From: Lewinellaceae bacterium
GTDB lineage: Bacteria; Bacteroidota; Bacteroidia; Chitinophagales; Saprospiraceae
Direction of reading: 5' to 3'
NCBI GenBank assembly: GCA_020636325.1
Contig: JACJYC010000003.1
Location: 744,001 to 808,000 of the forward strand
Length of the DNA: 64,000 nucleotides
The notes below the pieces were generated by a model. That model was not told the DNA's origin and searched no databases. It saw only the letters and a list, made by a program, of their open reading frames with translations. Position 1 is the first letter of the stretch. Every line of letters starts with the position of its first letter. The position numbers and the translations under genes are program-made. Below are positions 44,659-53,316 of the stretch, piece by piece.

Positions 44659-44686
44659 TTGCTCTCTGACAAAGTGAGTATATTCG
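44659..44686 (+). promoter_or_regulatory. Possible promoter of the SGNH-MBOAT set
   Basis: TTG at 44,659-44,661 and TATATTCG at 44,679-44,686 (one mismatch to TAnnTTTG), 17 bases apart and 18 bases before the ATG at 44,705. Spacing is slightly short. Confidence 0.35.
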
Positions 44687-44704
44687 CAGCGAATTCTGCA
44701 AGTA

Positions 44705-46144
44705 ATGGAGCGCGATCAATTCGGGAGAGCTTACGCGATTCTTATTCTTTCAACGGTTCTGGTCCTGATTTATCCATGGGTGCATGCCAATGTCCCTTGG
44801 CTGAAGGAGCATTTTCGTTCCTATGCCGGCGTGAACGACCTGTTCAGCAATCCAACCGAGGATTCTTTGACTACAGCGTTTCAGGACAGCCTCCTGCCTT
44901 CCGCCCCGGCCGATACCATACCCGCTCCGAAACCGGAACCCATCCCTTTTCCTTCCAAAACCCAGGAAGGCATGAATTCCTTCTTCGAGGCGCTGAGGGC
45001 CGGCAACAGCCAGGTGCGGATTGCCTGGTTCGGGGATTCCGCCATCGAAGGCGACCTGATCTGTCAAACGGTGAGGGACAGCCTCCAGCGAAAATTCGGC
45101 GGTACCGGCAACGGGTTCGCGCCGGTCATCGCCCGGGTCCGGGGGTTCCGCCACACCATACAGGATGAAAATACCGGAAAGTGGTATGCCAGGTACCTGG
45201 GCCAGAAAAACCCCAGATCCATCCCATTCGGCCTGGCGGGGTCTTATTTTTTGGCGGATACCCTGCCAAGCGTCTTTGACAGCCTTTACATCCACGCGCA
45301 CGATACGGCCGCTTATGCTTTGCTGCCCTGGGAAACGTTGCCGGGCGCTTCATTCAAGGCAACCCGCTCAGCGCAAACGGTGCGCCTTTTCTACGGCAAA
45401 CCGGATTCCCTGACAGGCTACAGGGCCGATGACCCCATATGCAAGGTTGAAATCGGCGAACATGCCCGGTATCTCCGCTTGCATCCCACCGCCGAACTGA
45501 CGGAAACCCGGCTTTCGGATGCCCGCATCAGGGAAATCGGCTTTAGCGTGGCGTCCCGGTTTGAATTCCCGGTTTTCGGGATCAGCATGGAAAGTCCGAC
45601 CGGGGTGATCCTGGATAATTTGCCTTCCAGGGGCAACCACGGCGACCGGCTGATGCAAACCCCGGTTGAAATGTACCAGGCGTTCGATTCCCTTATGGAT
45701 TACGACCTGGTCATTCTGCAATTCGGCCTCAACGCCCTGGCAGCCGAAATGGAGGATTTCAGCTGGTACGAGGCCGAAATGACCCGGCTGGTCCGGTTCA
45801 TGCGGCAGGCTTTTCCGGGCAAACCCATCCTGATCGTCGCCCCGACCGACCGGGCGATCAAATATGAGGATATACTGATGACCGACCCCAGCCTGCCCCG
45901 GGTAACCGCAGTGCTCAAGCGGGTTTCGGAAAGGGAAAAAACTTCCTTTTTCAGCTTCTATGAAGCCATGGGCGGAAGCGGCACCATGATAGACTGGGTG
46001 GACAATAAAACCCCCAGACTGGCTAACCTGGACTATACTCACCTCAATTTGCAGGGCGCCGAAATTGCCGGCAGATTGTTCCTTCAATATTTGCTAAAAG
46101 AATACGACGCCTATCTGGCGGGTAAAAATGAACCGGTGGAATGA
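44705..46144 (+). CDS. Membrane-anchored SGNH-fold esterase/acetyltransferase partner
   Basis: A 479-residue protein with one N-terminal transmembrane helix (AYAILILSTVLVLIYPWV) and a Pro-rich linker, then an SGNH hydrolase domain split by a large beta insert. Block I WFGDSAIEGD has Ser112, block III is LQFGLNAL, and block V DYTHLN gives Asp443/His446. Such proteins work with an MBOAT acyl transporter to acetylate extracytoplasmic polymers (DltD, PatB and AlgX/J systems). Its stop overlaps the next start (ATGA), and the MBOAT gene is third in the set. The acceptor polymer is unknown. Confidence 0.8.
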   Translation: MERDQFGRAYAILILSTVLVLIYPWVHANVPWLKEHFRSYAGVNDLFSNPTEDSLTTAFQDSLLPSAPADTIPAPKPEPIPFPSKTQEGMNSFFEALRAGNSQVRIAWFGDSAIEGDLICQTVRDSLQRKFGGTGNGFAPVIARVRGFRHTIQDENTGKWYARYLGQKNPRSIPFGLAGSYFLADTLPSVFDSLYIHAHDTAAYALLPWETLPGASFKATRSAQTVRLFYGKPDSLTGYRADDPICKVEIGEHARYLRLHPTAELTETRLSDARIREIGFSVASRFEFPVFGISMESPTGVILDNLPSRGNHGDRLMQTPVEMYQAFDSLMDYDLVILQFGLNALAAEMEDFSWYEAEMTRLVRFMRQAFPGKPILIVAPTDRAIKYEDILMTDPSLPRVTAVLKRVSEREKTSFFSFYEAMGGSGTMIDWVDNKTPRLANLDYTHLNLQGAEIAGRLFLQYLLKEYDAYLAGKNEPVE

Positions 46145-47559
46145 AACGGTTATCCTTTATCGCTTTAAATATCTTTTTCCTGACCTGCTCGTCCTTCGGT
46201 CAGGGAGAGACCTTTTCCTTCCTGCAGGAAGATCTCAACACCATTATTAACAGGACCGCGCTTGATTCATTCTACCAAAAGCTGGCCGACCTCGAATCTG
46301 GCAAGATCCGGAAAGTCAGCATAGTCCATATCGGCGACTCGCATATTCAGGCGGACTACATGACCGGCAGGCTCCGGTACCTTTTCCAGGACCGGTACGG
46401 CAACGCCGGGCGCGGCTTCGTTTTTCCCTACCGGCTGGCCGATTCCAATAGCCCAAGGGACATCAGGAGCAGCTCGAACATAGCCTGGGAATCACGTAAA
46501 AGCCTGTATCAGAATACCGGCATTCCGCTGGGGCTGGCAGGTATGGCCATCCAGACCCGCCACCCGGGTTTTTTGTTTGAAATGGAATTCAAGGAAGGTT
46601 TTTTCCCGCAGGACCCGCTGTTCGACAAGGTGACGCTCTTTTATCAGCAGGGACATAACAGCCAGGACTTGTCGCTCGGCTATTTCTTGCCGGGTATCAT
46701 CAGCGAACCGGCGCCGGAGCCGGTCAGGAAATACCATACCGTACGATCCGGCGACACCCTCTACGGGTTATCCCTGAAATACGGTTGCTCCGTAAAAGAC
46801 CTCCAGCGCTGGAACGGCATGCGGGGTACCATGCTGCACATCGGTAAAAAGCTCATCGTTTACAGCAGGGGCGGATCGCCGACACTGGCTGCCAAGCCGT
46901 TTGAGCCCATTTCCACCATTTCCACCCATGATCAGCCCTCGGGGCCGGGGTACTCCGTCTGCCAGCTGGACACCCTGATGCGGTCCATCGTTTTGAAAGG
47001 TGTGAACGGATCGACGGACAAAAACGAAGCCTGCCTTTTCGGCATGGTTTGCGAAAACAGCCGCAGGACGGGCATCCTGTACAACGCCATAGGCGTAAAC
47101 GGCGCAACTTTTGCCCACTACAATTCCGCGGCTTATTTCTGGGATCAGCTGCCGGTTCTGGAACCCGACCTGATCATCGTATCCCTGGGCACCAATGAAT
47201 CCGCAGGCAAACCGGCAGATTCGCTCTCGGTCAGAACGGAGGTCAACCTCTTCCTGGCCAACCTGCAACGGGTTGCGCCGGGAGCGCCGGTGCTGATCAC
47301 CACCAACCCGGACATCCTCAAAAGGAAGCGGTATACCAACCCTTACGGTCAGATTGTCCGGGACATCCTGGTTCAGACAGCGGAACAGCGCAATCTGGCG
47401 GCCTGGGACCTGTACAGCCTCATGGGAGGCCTGGGCAGCATGAAATCCTGGCGACAGGCCGGACTGTCCGCGGGTGACTACATCCATTTTGCTCAAAGCG
47501 GCTATGAACTTCAGGCCGACTTGTTATTTGAGGCGCTCATCTCGAACGCAGACAACTAA
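46141..47559 (+). CDS. SGNH hydrolase with an internal LysM domain
   Basis: Secreted protein (472 aa) with signal peptide MKRLSFIALNIFFLTCSSFG. The SGNH catalytic triad is split across the chain: Ser67 in HIGDSHIQ, block III VSLGTNES, and Asp446/His449 in DYIHFAQSGY. Between them, at about 198-243, sits a complete LysM module (YHTVRSGDTLYGLSLKYGCSVKDLQRWNG ... LHIGKKLIVY). LysM binds N-acetylglucosamine polymers, so the enzyme probably acts on peptidoglycan or a similar glycan, adding or removing acetyl groups. Coupled by ATGA to the gene before and 11 bases from the MBOAT gene. Confidence 0.88.
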   Translation: MKRLSFIALNIFFLTCSSFGQGETFSFLQEDLNTIINRTALDSFYQKLADLESGKIRKVSIVHIGDSHIQADYMTGRLRYLFQDRYGNAGRGFVFPYRLADSNSPRDIRSSSNIAWESRKSLYQNTGIPLGLAGMAIQTRHPGFLFEMEFKEGFFPQDPLFDKVTLFYQQGHNSQDLSLGYFLPGIISEPAPEPVRKYHTVRSGDTLYGLSLKYGCSVKDLQRWNGMRGTMLHIGKKLIVYSRGGSPTLAAKPFEPISTISTHDQPSGPGYSVCQLDTLMRSIVLKGVNGSTDKNEACLFGMVCENSRRTGILYNAIGVNGATFAHYNSAAYFWDQLPVLEPDLIIVSLGTNESAGKPADSLSVRTEVNLFLANLQRVAPGAPVLITTNPDILKRKRYTNPYGQIVRDILVQTAEQRNLAAWDLYSLMGGLGSMKSWRQAGLSAGDYIHFAQSGYELQADLLFEALISNADN

Positions 47560-47570
47560 ATACAGCCACA

Positions 47571-49286
47571 TTGGGACCGGATTCGATTATTTCCCAGCTT
47601 GTCTACAACCCCGCTCAACCGATGCTGTTCAACAGCGTCCGGTTCCTGGTGTTTTTCCTGTTGCTGTACGGTCTGTTCCTGGCAATCCGAAAGCAGGTCC
47701 TGACCCGAACGCTTTACCTCCTGGCCTTTTCCCTTTACTTTTACTATTTGTCCAGCGGCTGGTATTTTCTGCTGCTGATTCTTTCCACACTGATTGATTT
47801 TTCGCTCGGCCACCTGATCTATTCGGCTAAAACGCAAAGGCGGAGCCTGTTCTGGCTTTGGGTCAGCATAGCCGCCAACCTGGGCATCCTGGGCTATTTC
47901 AAATACACCCACTTCCTGATCAATTCGGCGAATGCCGCATTTGGGCTGGACTGGTCCTTCCATAAGATTTTTCTGCCGGTGGGCATATCGTTCTTTACCT
48001 TCCAGACGATGAGTTACAGCATCGACGTTTACCGGCGGAAGATCGTACCCCTTACCGCCGAAGTCAGCGATTTACCGTCGTTCTTCAGGCAGTTGTCCGA
48101 ATTTGCGTTTTTTGTCAGCTTTTTCCCGCAACTCGTAGCCGGTCCGATCGTGAGGGCGGCAGAGTTTATCCCGCAGATCCGCAGCAAGCTGACCCTGACC
48201 CGAGCGGATTTGAGCCGCGCCGTGTTGCTGCTGTCTGCAGGTCTGTTCAAAAAAGCGATCATTTCCGATTATATCAGTGTCAACTTCGTGGACCGGATCT
48301 TTGACACGCCTGCACAATATTCGGGGATCGAGAACCTGCTGGCCGCCTATGGTTATGCCATCCAGATCTACTGCGATTTTTCCGGTTACTCGGACATGGC
48401 CATCGGATTGGCGCTGCTCATGGGCTATCGCCTGCCGGACAACTTCAACCTGCCCTACCGGGCGGATACGATCCGGGATTTCTGGCGGCGCTGGCACATC
48501 TCCTTGTCCACCTGGCTGAAGGATTACCTCTACATTTCGCTGGGCGGGAACCGGAAGGGCAGATTGCGCACCTACTTCAATCTGATGGTCACCATGCTGC
48601 TGGGCGGCCTGTGGCACGGCGCCAGCTGGGTGTTTGTCATTTGGGGCGGGCTCCACGGCGCGGCGCTGGCCATTGACCGGTGGCTGGAATCCCTGGGCAG
48701 GTTCTTTAAGCGGAAAGTAATCCGGATAGCGGCGATCATGGGGGGCATACAGGCTGGAGGCTATGTATGGATCTGGTGGGCTGCTGCGGATGGAACGATC
48801 ACCGCTACGGCCGCAGGGCAGGCAAACGGCGTCCTGACCTACATCGCGATTGCCTGGGTCGGGGCAACAGTGGTGCTGGTTCTGACGGAAAGCCTGTTGC
48901 GAAAAGGAGAGGCCTTAAGCCGTCCTTTCAGCGTTTTGCTGGTCTTCCACTTTGTCACCCTTTGCTGGATCTTCTTCCGATCGGGTGCGCTGAACGCGGT
49001 CAATCCGCCGCTGACCACCACCGGATCCATGCTGATGCAGATCCTGACCGCGTTTCAACCCGGCGTGTTTGCGGAAATGGTCGGCAGCGCATACGGCCCT
49101 GCTCTGCTGTTGATCGCAATCGGGTACCTCTTGCATTTCCGCCCGCTGGGCATCAATCGATTGGTTGAAGCCAGGCTGGCCGGCGCACCGTTTGCTTTAC
49201 AGGCACTCTTGCTGGCGCTGGTCATATGGGGCGCCATTCAGATGGCGGGAAGCGGGATTGTTCCCTTTATCTATTTTCAGTTCTGA
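47571..49286 (+). CDS. MBOAT family O-acyltransferase (AlgI/PatA/DltB-like)
   Basis: Polytopic membrane acyltransferase (571 aa from a TTG at 47,571; 554 aa from the ATG at 47,622, MLFNS). The longer start keeps the LVYNPAQPMLFNS segment, common as I recall in this phylum. Signature regions are FLPVGISFFTFQTMSYSIDVYR, FPQLVAGPIVRAAEFIPQ, QIYCDFSGYSDMAIG, FWRRWHISLSTWLKDYLYISLGGNRKG and the catalytic His349 in GGLWHGASW. It moves acetyl groups from the cytoplasm to an extracytoplasmic polymer with the two SGNH partners. Its last 10 bases overlap the convergent dsbD stop. Confidence 0.94.
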   Translation: MGPDSIISQLVYNPAQPMLFNSVRFLVFFLLLYGLFLAIRKQVLTRTLYLLAFSLYFYYLSSGWYFLLLILSTLIDFSLGHLIYSAKTQRRSLFWLWVSIAANLGILGYFKYTHFLINSANAAFGLDWSFHKIFLPVGISFFTFQTMSYSIDVYRRKIVPLTAEVSDLPSFFRQLSEFAFFVSFFPQLVAGPIVRAAEFIPQIRSKLTLTRADLSRAVLLLSAGLFKKAIISDYISVNFVDRIFDTPAQYSGIENLLAAYGYAIQIYCDFSGYSDMAIGLALLMGYRLPDNFNLPYRADTIRDFWRRWHISLSTWLKDYLYISLGGNRKGRLRTYFNLMVTMLLGGLWHGASWVFVIWGGLHGAALAIDRWLESLGRFFKRKVIRIAAIMGGIQAGGYVWIWWAAADGTITATAAGQANGVLTYIAIAWVGATVVLVLTESLLRKGEALSRPFSVLLVFHFVTLCWIFFRSGALNAVNPPLTTTGSMLMQILTAFQPGVFAEMVGSAYGPALLLIAIGYLLHFRPLGINRLVEARLAGAPFALQALLLALVIWGAIQMAGSGIVPFIYFQF

Positions 49287-51910
49287 TCGACTGATCCGAT
49301 CTCTTTCCCCGGGTTGACCGCGCCGGATGTCAGCTGTTCAAAATTATCCAGTCCGCACCGCAGGAAATCGCCGTATTCTTTTGGATCGGGCGTAAATGCC
49401 TTGGGCGCGTTGAGCAGGTAACTGTCCGGGGAGATCAACACGTAATACGGCTGCGAGTTGGCAATAAAGTACTTTTCCTGGAGGTATTGCCAACGGTCGC
49501 CGGTTGTGCGCAGGGTTTTCGTGCCCTTGCCGGTTGCCCGGGGGACCTCGATCACCTGATCCTGGGGCAGCGCCCGGTCCTCATCTACGTAAAGGGAGAT
49601 CAATACAAAGTCTTCCTTCAGGTGGGAATACACTTCTTCTTCAGGCCATACGTGCTCTTCCATCTTGCGGCAATTCACGCAATTGTACCCCGTGAAATCG
49701 ATCATCACCGGCTTATTATTCGCCTTCGCAAAGGCCAGCCCCTGTTCAAGGTCCTTAAAACAATCCAGGTTTTGCGGGCAGTTGCACGGGTGTTGCCAGC
49801 TGTAACAACTCGGCGGCAGCAGGCCGCTCATCAGTTTAAGGGGTTGATAAGAACCCATCTTGTCATTGAACGTGAAGCCGAAACCAAGGTAAACGATCAG
49901 GGCGAGGGCAGCCAGTCCGGTCAATCCCCTGGCGATACCCAGTTTTTTGAGCGGCGAATCGTGCGGGAATTTGATCCTGCCGAAGAGATACAGGGTCAGG
50001 CCGGCAGCAATCACGATCCAGATCCCCAGGAAGACTTCATACCGAAGAATATCCCAGTGGCGGGTCAGGTCGGCATTGGAGAGGAACTTGAATGCGAGCG
50101 CCAATTCCACAAAACCCAACGTCACCTTTACCGTATTCAGCCAGCCGCCCGATTTGGGCAACGAGCTCAGCCAGGTCGGGAAGGCCGCAAACAAGGCAAA
50201 CGGCAAGGCCAGCGCCAGGCCGAATCCGCCCATCCCCATGGTCAATTGCATGGCGCCGCCGTCAGAGGTCAGGGCGCCGGCTAACAGGGACCCCAGAATA
50301 GGGCCTGTGCAGGAAAACGAGACCAGGGCCAGCGTAACCGCCATGAAGAAGGTGCCGAACATGCCGCCCAGGCCTTCTGCAGAGCTCGCCTTATTGGTCC
50401 AGCTCTGCGGCAGGGTGATCTCATAATACCCGAAAAAGGACAATGCAAAAAATACGAAAACCGCGAAAAAGGCCACATTGAGCCAGACATTGGTGGAAAT
50501 CTTGTTGAGGATGCCGGAATCGATCGAGTCCATTAAGTGGAAGGGCAGGCTCAGCAGGATATAGACCAGGAATATAAAAAAGCCGTACATGAACGCCTTG
50601 GTCAGGCCTTTGCGGCGATTTTCAGCGCCCTTGGTAAAAAAGCTGACCGTCAGCGGGATCATCGGAAAAACGCAGGGCGTCAGCAGGGCGATCAAGCCGC
50701 CGAGAAAACCCAGAATGAAAATCCCCCAATACCCCTTGCCCTGGGTGGTTACCACTTCGCCGCACTGTCCTACGGGCGAATGCAGCTTGTTGAGATCGAG
50801 GAGGCGCTCAAAGGGATCGGTCGGCTCCCCTGTCGGTTCTTCCGTGCCGATTCCGGTAGTTGAAAGGTTGTCCGTACCGATAACTGCTTTCAGGTTCGCC
50901 AGGTCCGCCGTGAAGGGTACGCTTTGCGTGGGAAGACACTGGGTATCATCGCAGGCAATGAAAAAAACCGTCCCTTTGACGGGTACAGCGGGATCAGCAG
51001 CCGACAACTTTTGCCGGAACAATACCGTGCTTTCCAGGAATTTGACGACAACGGCATTGTCAAAAAGGGGTTCGGGGCCTTTCTTTTTTTTGCCTTCTTC
51101 AATTACGTCACCTGTAAGGTTATAATTCCCGGCAGGTTCGAATTCGATGTAGGTGGCTAACGGGAGGTCTTCCGAAGTTTCCTTTGAATAGATCACCCAT
51201 CCTTTTTCGATATTAGCGGTAAACAACAACTCGAATGCTCCGTCAGGCGTCCTGGAAACGGTCAGGTCCCATTTCACAGGATCTTTCAAGCCGCCGGCAG
51301 CGGAGGGCCGGTCATTACCAAAAAGATCCTGGGTGGCGGCGGGTTCGGCGCCCGACGTTTGGGCAGCCCGATCGCCCTGGTCACCTGACGACGGCTCGGT
51401 TTTGGTCGGAGATTCAGCCGGTTTTTTATCCGGTTCAGGGGTTTCAACCTTGCCGGGCGTCAGCTTGAATTCAAAATCCTCAGTAGTCGGCGGCAGGCAC
51501 CGCTCGTTATCGCAGGTCATGAACTCAACGCTGGCCAGGATCGGTTTGGAAAAGTCCGTTACCTTCACTCGCTGGGTGAAAACCACCGGACCATGAGTGA
51601 ATTTGATCACGATGGCGCCGCCGAAGAGGTCATCCGGCCCTTCTTTCTTCTCTCCTTTTTCAACCACCTCCCCTTTTAAGGCGAAATGGTCTCCTTTTTC
51701 AAAGGTAAAGGAAGTCGGCACCGGGCCGTCAGGGGAAGTATGCTGGGAGTACAAGGTCCAGCCTTTGTCCAGCCGGGCAGTAAAGATCAGATCAAATTCA
51801 TCGGCGCTCACCTGTTTGGACGAGGATTCCCACTTGACAGGATTCAGGATCTGTGCTTCAAGTCCATGGGCGAATAAAACTGCGCAAAAGAGTACCAGCG
51901 CTCTCATCAT
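49277..51910 (-). CDS. dsbD: Thiol:disulfide interchange protein DsbD with duplicated N-terminal domain
   Basis: Carries reducing power from cytoplasmic thioredoxin to the periplasm, 877 aa from the ATG at 51,910 (MMRALVLFCAVLFAHGLEA signal peptide). Two tandem N-terminal immunoglobulin-like alpha domains are seen, each starting (L)xPVKW and having its cysteine pair: FMTCDNERC and FIACDDTQC. An eight-helix membrane domain follows with cysteines in LLTPCVFPMIPLT and FSCTGPILG, then a thioredoxin-like end with CVNC near 742 (MIDFTGYNCVNCRKMEEHVW). Most DsbD proteins have one alpha domain. An open frame upstream to 52,042 is excluded by the promoter at 52,014. Confidence 0.95.
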   Translation of the reverse strand: MMRALVLFCAVLFAHGLEAQILNPVKWESSSKQVSADEFDLIFTARLDKGWTLYSQHTSPDGPVPTSFTFEKGDHFALKGEVVEKGEKKEGPDDLFGGAIVIKFTHGPVVFTQRVKVTDFSKPILASVEFMTCDNERCLPPTTEDFEFKLTPGKVETPEPDKKPAESPTKTEPSSGDQGDRAAQTSGAEPAATQDLFGNDRPSAAGGLKDPVKWDLTVSRTPDGAFELLFTANIEKGWVIYSKETSEDLPLATYIEFEPAGNYNLTGDVIEEGKKKKGPEPLFDNAVVVKFLESTVLFRQKLSAADPAVPVKGTVFFIACDDTQCLPTQSVPFTADLANLKAVIGTDNLSTTGIGTEEPTGEPTDPFERLLDLNKLHSPVGQCGEVVTTQGKGYWGIFILGFLGGLIALLTPCVFPMIPLTVSFFTKGAENRRKGLTKAFMYGFFIFLVYILLSLPFHLMDSIDSGILNKISTNVWLNVAFFAVFVFFALSFFGYYEITLPQSWTNKASSAEGLGGMFGTFFMAVTLALVSFSCTGPILGSLLAGALTSDGGAMQLTMGMGGFGLALALPFALFAAFPTWLSSLPKSGGWLNTVKVTLGFVELALAFKFLSNADLTRHWDILRYEVFLGIWIVIAAGLTLYLFGRIKFPHDSPLKKLGIARGLTGLAALALIVYLGFGFTFNDKMGSYQPLKLMSGLLPPSCYSWQHPCNCPQNLDCFKDLEQGLAFAKANNKPVMIDFTGYNCVNCRKMEEHVWPEEEVYSHLKEDFVLISLYVDEDRALPQDQVIEVPRATGKGTKTLRTTGDRWQYLQEKYFIANSQPYYVLISPDSYLLNAPKAFTPDPKEYGDFLRCGLDNFEQLTSGAVNPGKEIGSVDQN

Positions 51911-52013
51911 TTCAGAAGGTATTAAATATTCAATCCGGGCGATCTTTGAAAACATTGCGAACCGATTGATGGTTGCGGAAATTTGAGCCCGGGTCGGTTT
52001 TGATTGTTCCCCG

Positions 52014-52042
52014 CAAAGATAAGACATCTGCCCGGGACCCAA
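52014..52042 (-). promoter_or_regulatory. Promoter of dsbD
   Basis: On the minus strand TTG (52,042-52,040), 18 bases, then TATCTTTG (52,021-52,014). The boxes overlap the upstream end of the open frame, so translation must begin later, consistent with the ATG at 51,910. Confidence 0.55.
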
Positions 52043-52098
52043 GGCATATTAACAAGTCATTGGGAATTGAAATCCCTGAAAAGCCATAGGCCGGACAA

Positions 52099-53247
52099 TT
52101 ATCCGAGGCGACGTTTGAAATCCTCATAGCCGAAGGTCCGCAGAACATCCAGCTTGCCGTTTGACCGCAGGATGCAGATAGCGGGATGGCCGACCCCGTT
52201 GAAGGTCGTGGTTTTGACCATCGTATAATGGATCATATCCTCAAAAACGATCCGCCGGCCGATGGTCAGCGGTTGGTCAAAAGCATATTCCGGCATATAA
52301 TCCCCCGCCAGGCAGCTCGATCCGCCGATGCGGCAGGCCGGATAACCCTCAACCGGATCCCTGGCGCCCCGGATCCTCGGCCGGTAAGGCATTTCAAGGG
52401 TATCGGGCATATGGGCCGTAAAAGATACATCCATCATAGCCGTCCGGACACCGTGGTTGTCTACAATGTCCAGCACGGTAGCCAGCAATACGCCGGTTTC
52501 CCAGGCAATGGCGCTGCCCGGCTCAAGGATGACCTCCAGGTTGGGGTACCGTTCCCTGAATCGCGTCAGAATATGGACCAAATGGTCAATGTCATATCCC
52601 TTGCGGGTCATGAGGTGGCCGCCGCCGAAATTGACCCATTTGAGCCTGGGCAGAAAATGGCCGAATCTTTCTTCAAAATGCGCCAGTACGTGCTCCAGCG
52701 CATGCGATGTGCTCTCGCAAAGGGTATGGAAATGCAAACCCTCCAGCCCGTCCGGCAATTCTTTCGGAAAGCCCGCGGGATCTACGCCCAGCCTGGACCC
52801 CGGAGCGGCCGGATTGTACAGCGCAACTTCAACCTCTGAATATTCCGGATTGACCCGGATGCCGGCGCTCACCCCATGGGGAGCAGCTTTTACCTGATCG
52901 ATATAGCGATGGAACTGTCCGACTGAGTTAAAGGTAATATGGCTGCTGTAATGCAGGATCTCTTCGAATTCATCGGGTTTGTAGGCCGGCACATAGGTAT
53001 GAGCCTTCACCCCCATCTCTTCAAAGATCAGCCTGGCCTCGTGCAGGGAACTGGCCGTTGCGCCGGATAAATAACGTCCGACCAGGGGAAAGACCGGCCA
53101 CATGGCGAATCCCTTCAATGCGAGAATAATGGACACACCGGCCCTTTCCCGGACGCTTTTGATCAATTCGAGGTTCCGGATCAACAGCGCCTCTTCCAGA
53201 ATAAAGGCAGGCGAAGGAGCTTTATCGTACTGGCTGATAGGTGACAT
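52099..53247 (-). CDS. nspC: Carboxynorspermidine decarboxylase
   Basis: PLP enzyme (382 aa) of the alanine racemase-fold decarboxylase group that removes CO2 from carboxy(nor)spermidine to give (nor)spermidine. The PLP lysine is in IILALKGFAMWPVF near the N terminus, followed by GATASSLHEARLIFEEMG, GIRVNPEYSEVEVALYNPAAPGSRLG, the glycine loop WVNFGGGHLMTRKGYD, VILEPGSAIAWETG and SCLAGDYMPEY with the active-site cysteine. It follows the carboxynorspermidine synthase gene, so both form the alternative spermidine pathway. The 69-base gap holds no clear signal. Confidence 0.95.
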   Translation of the reverse strand: MSPISQYDKAPSPAFILEEALLIRNLELIKSVRERAGVSIILALKGFAMWPVFPLVGRYLSGATASSLHEARLIFEEMGVKAHTYVPAYKPDEFEEILHYSSHITFNSVGQFHRYIDQVKAAPHGVSAGIRVNPEYSEVEVALYNPAAPGSRLGVDPAGFPKELPDGLEGLHFHTLCESTSHALEHVLAHFEERFGHFLPRLKWVNFGGGHLMTRKGYDIDHLVHILTRFRERYPNLEVILEPGSAIAWETGVLLATVLDIVDNHGVRTAMMDVSFTAHMPDTLEMPYRPRIRGARDPVEGYPACRIGGSSCLAGDYMPEYAFDQPLTIGRRIVFEDMIHYTMVKTTTFNGVGHPAICILRSNGKLDVLRTFGYEDFKRRLG

Positions 53248-53316
53248 GGTCCAAGCAGTTTTTGATTCGGCGGCTCACCGGCCATTCAACCATCCGGTAA
53301 GCCGCCGGCAAACAGA

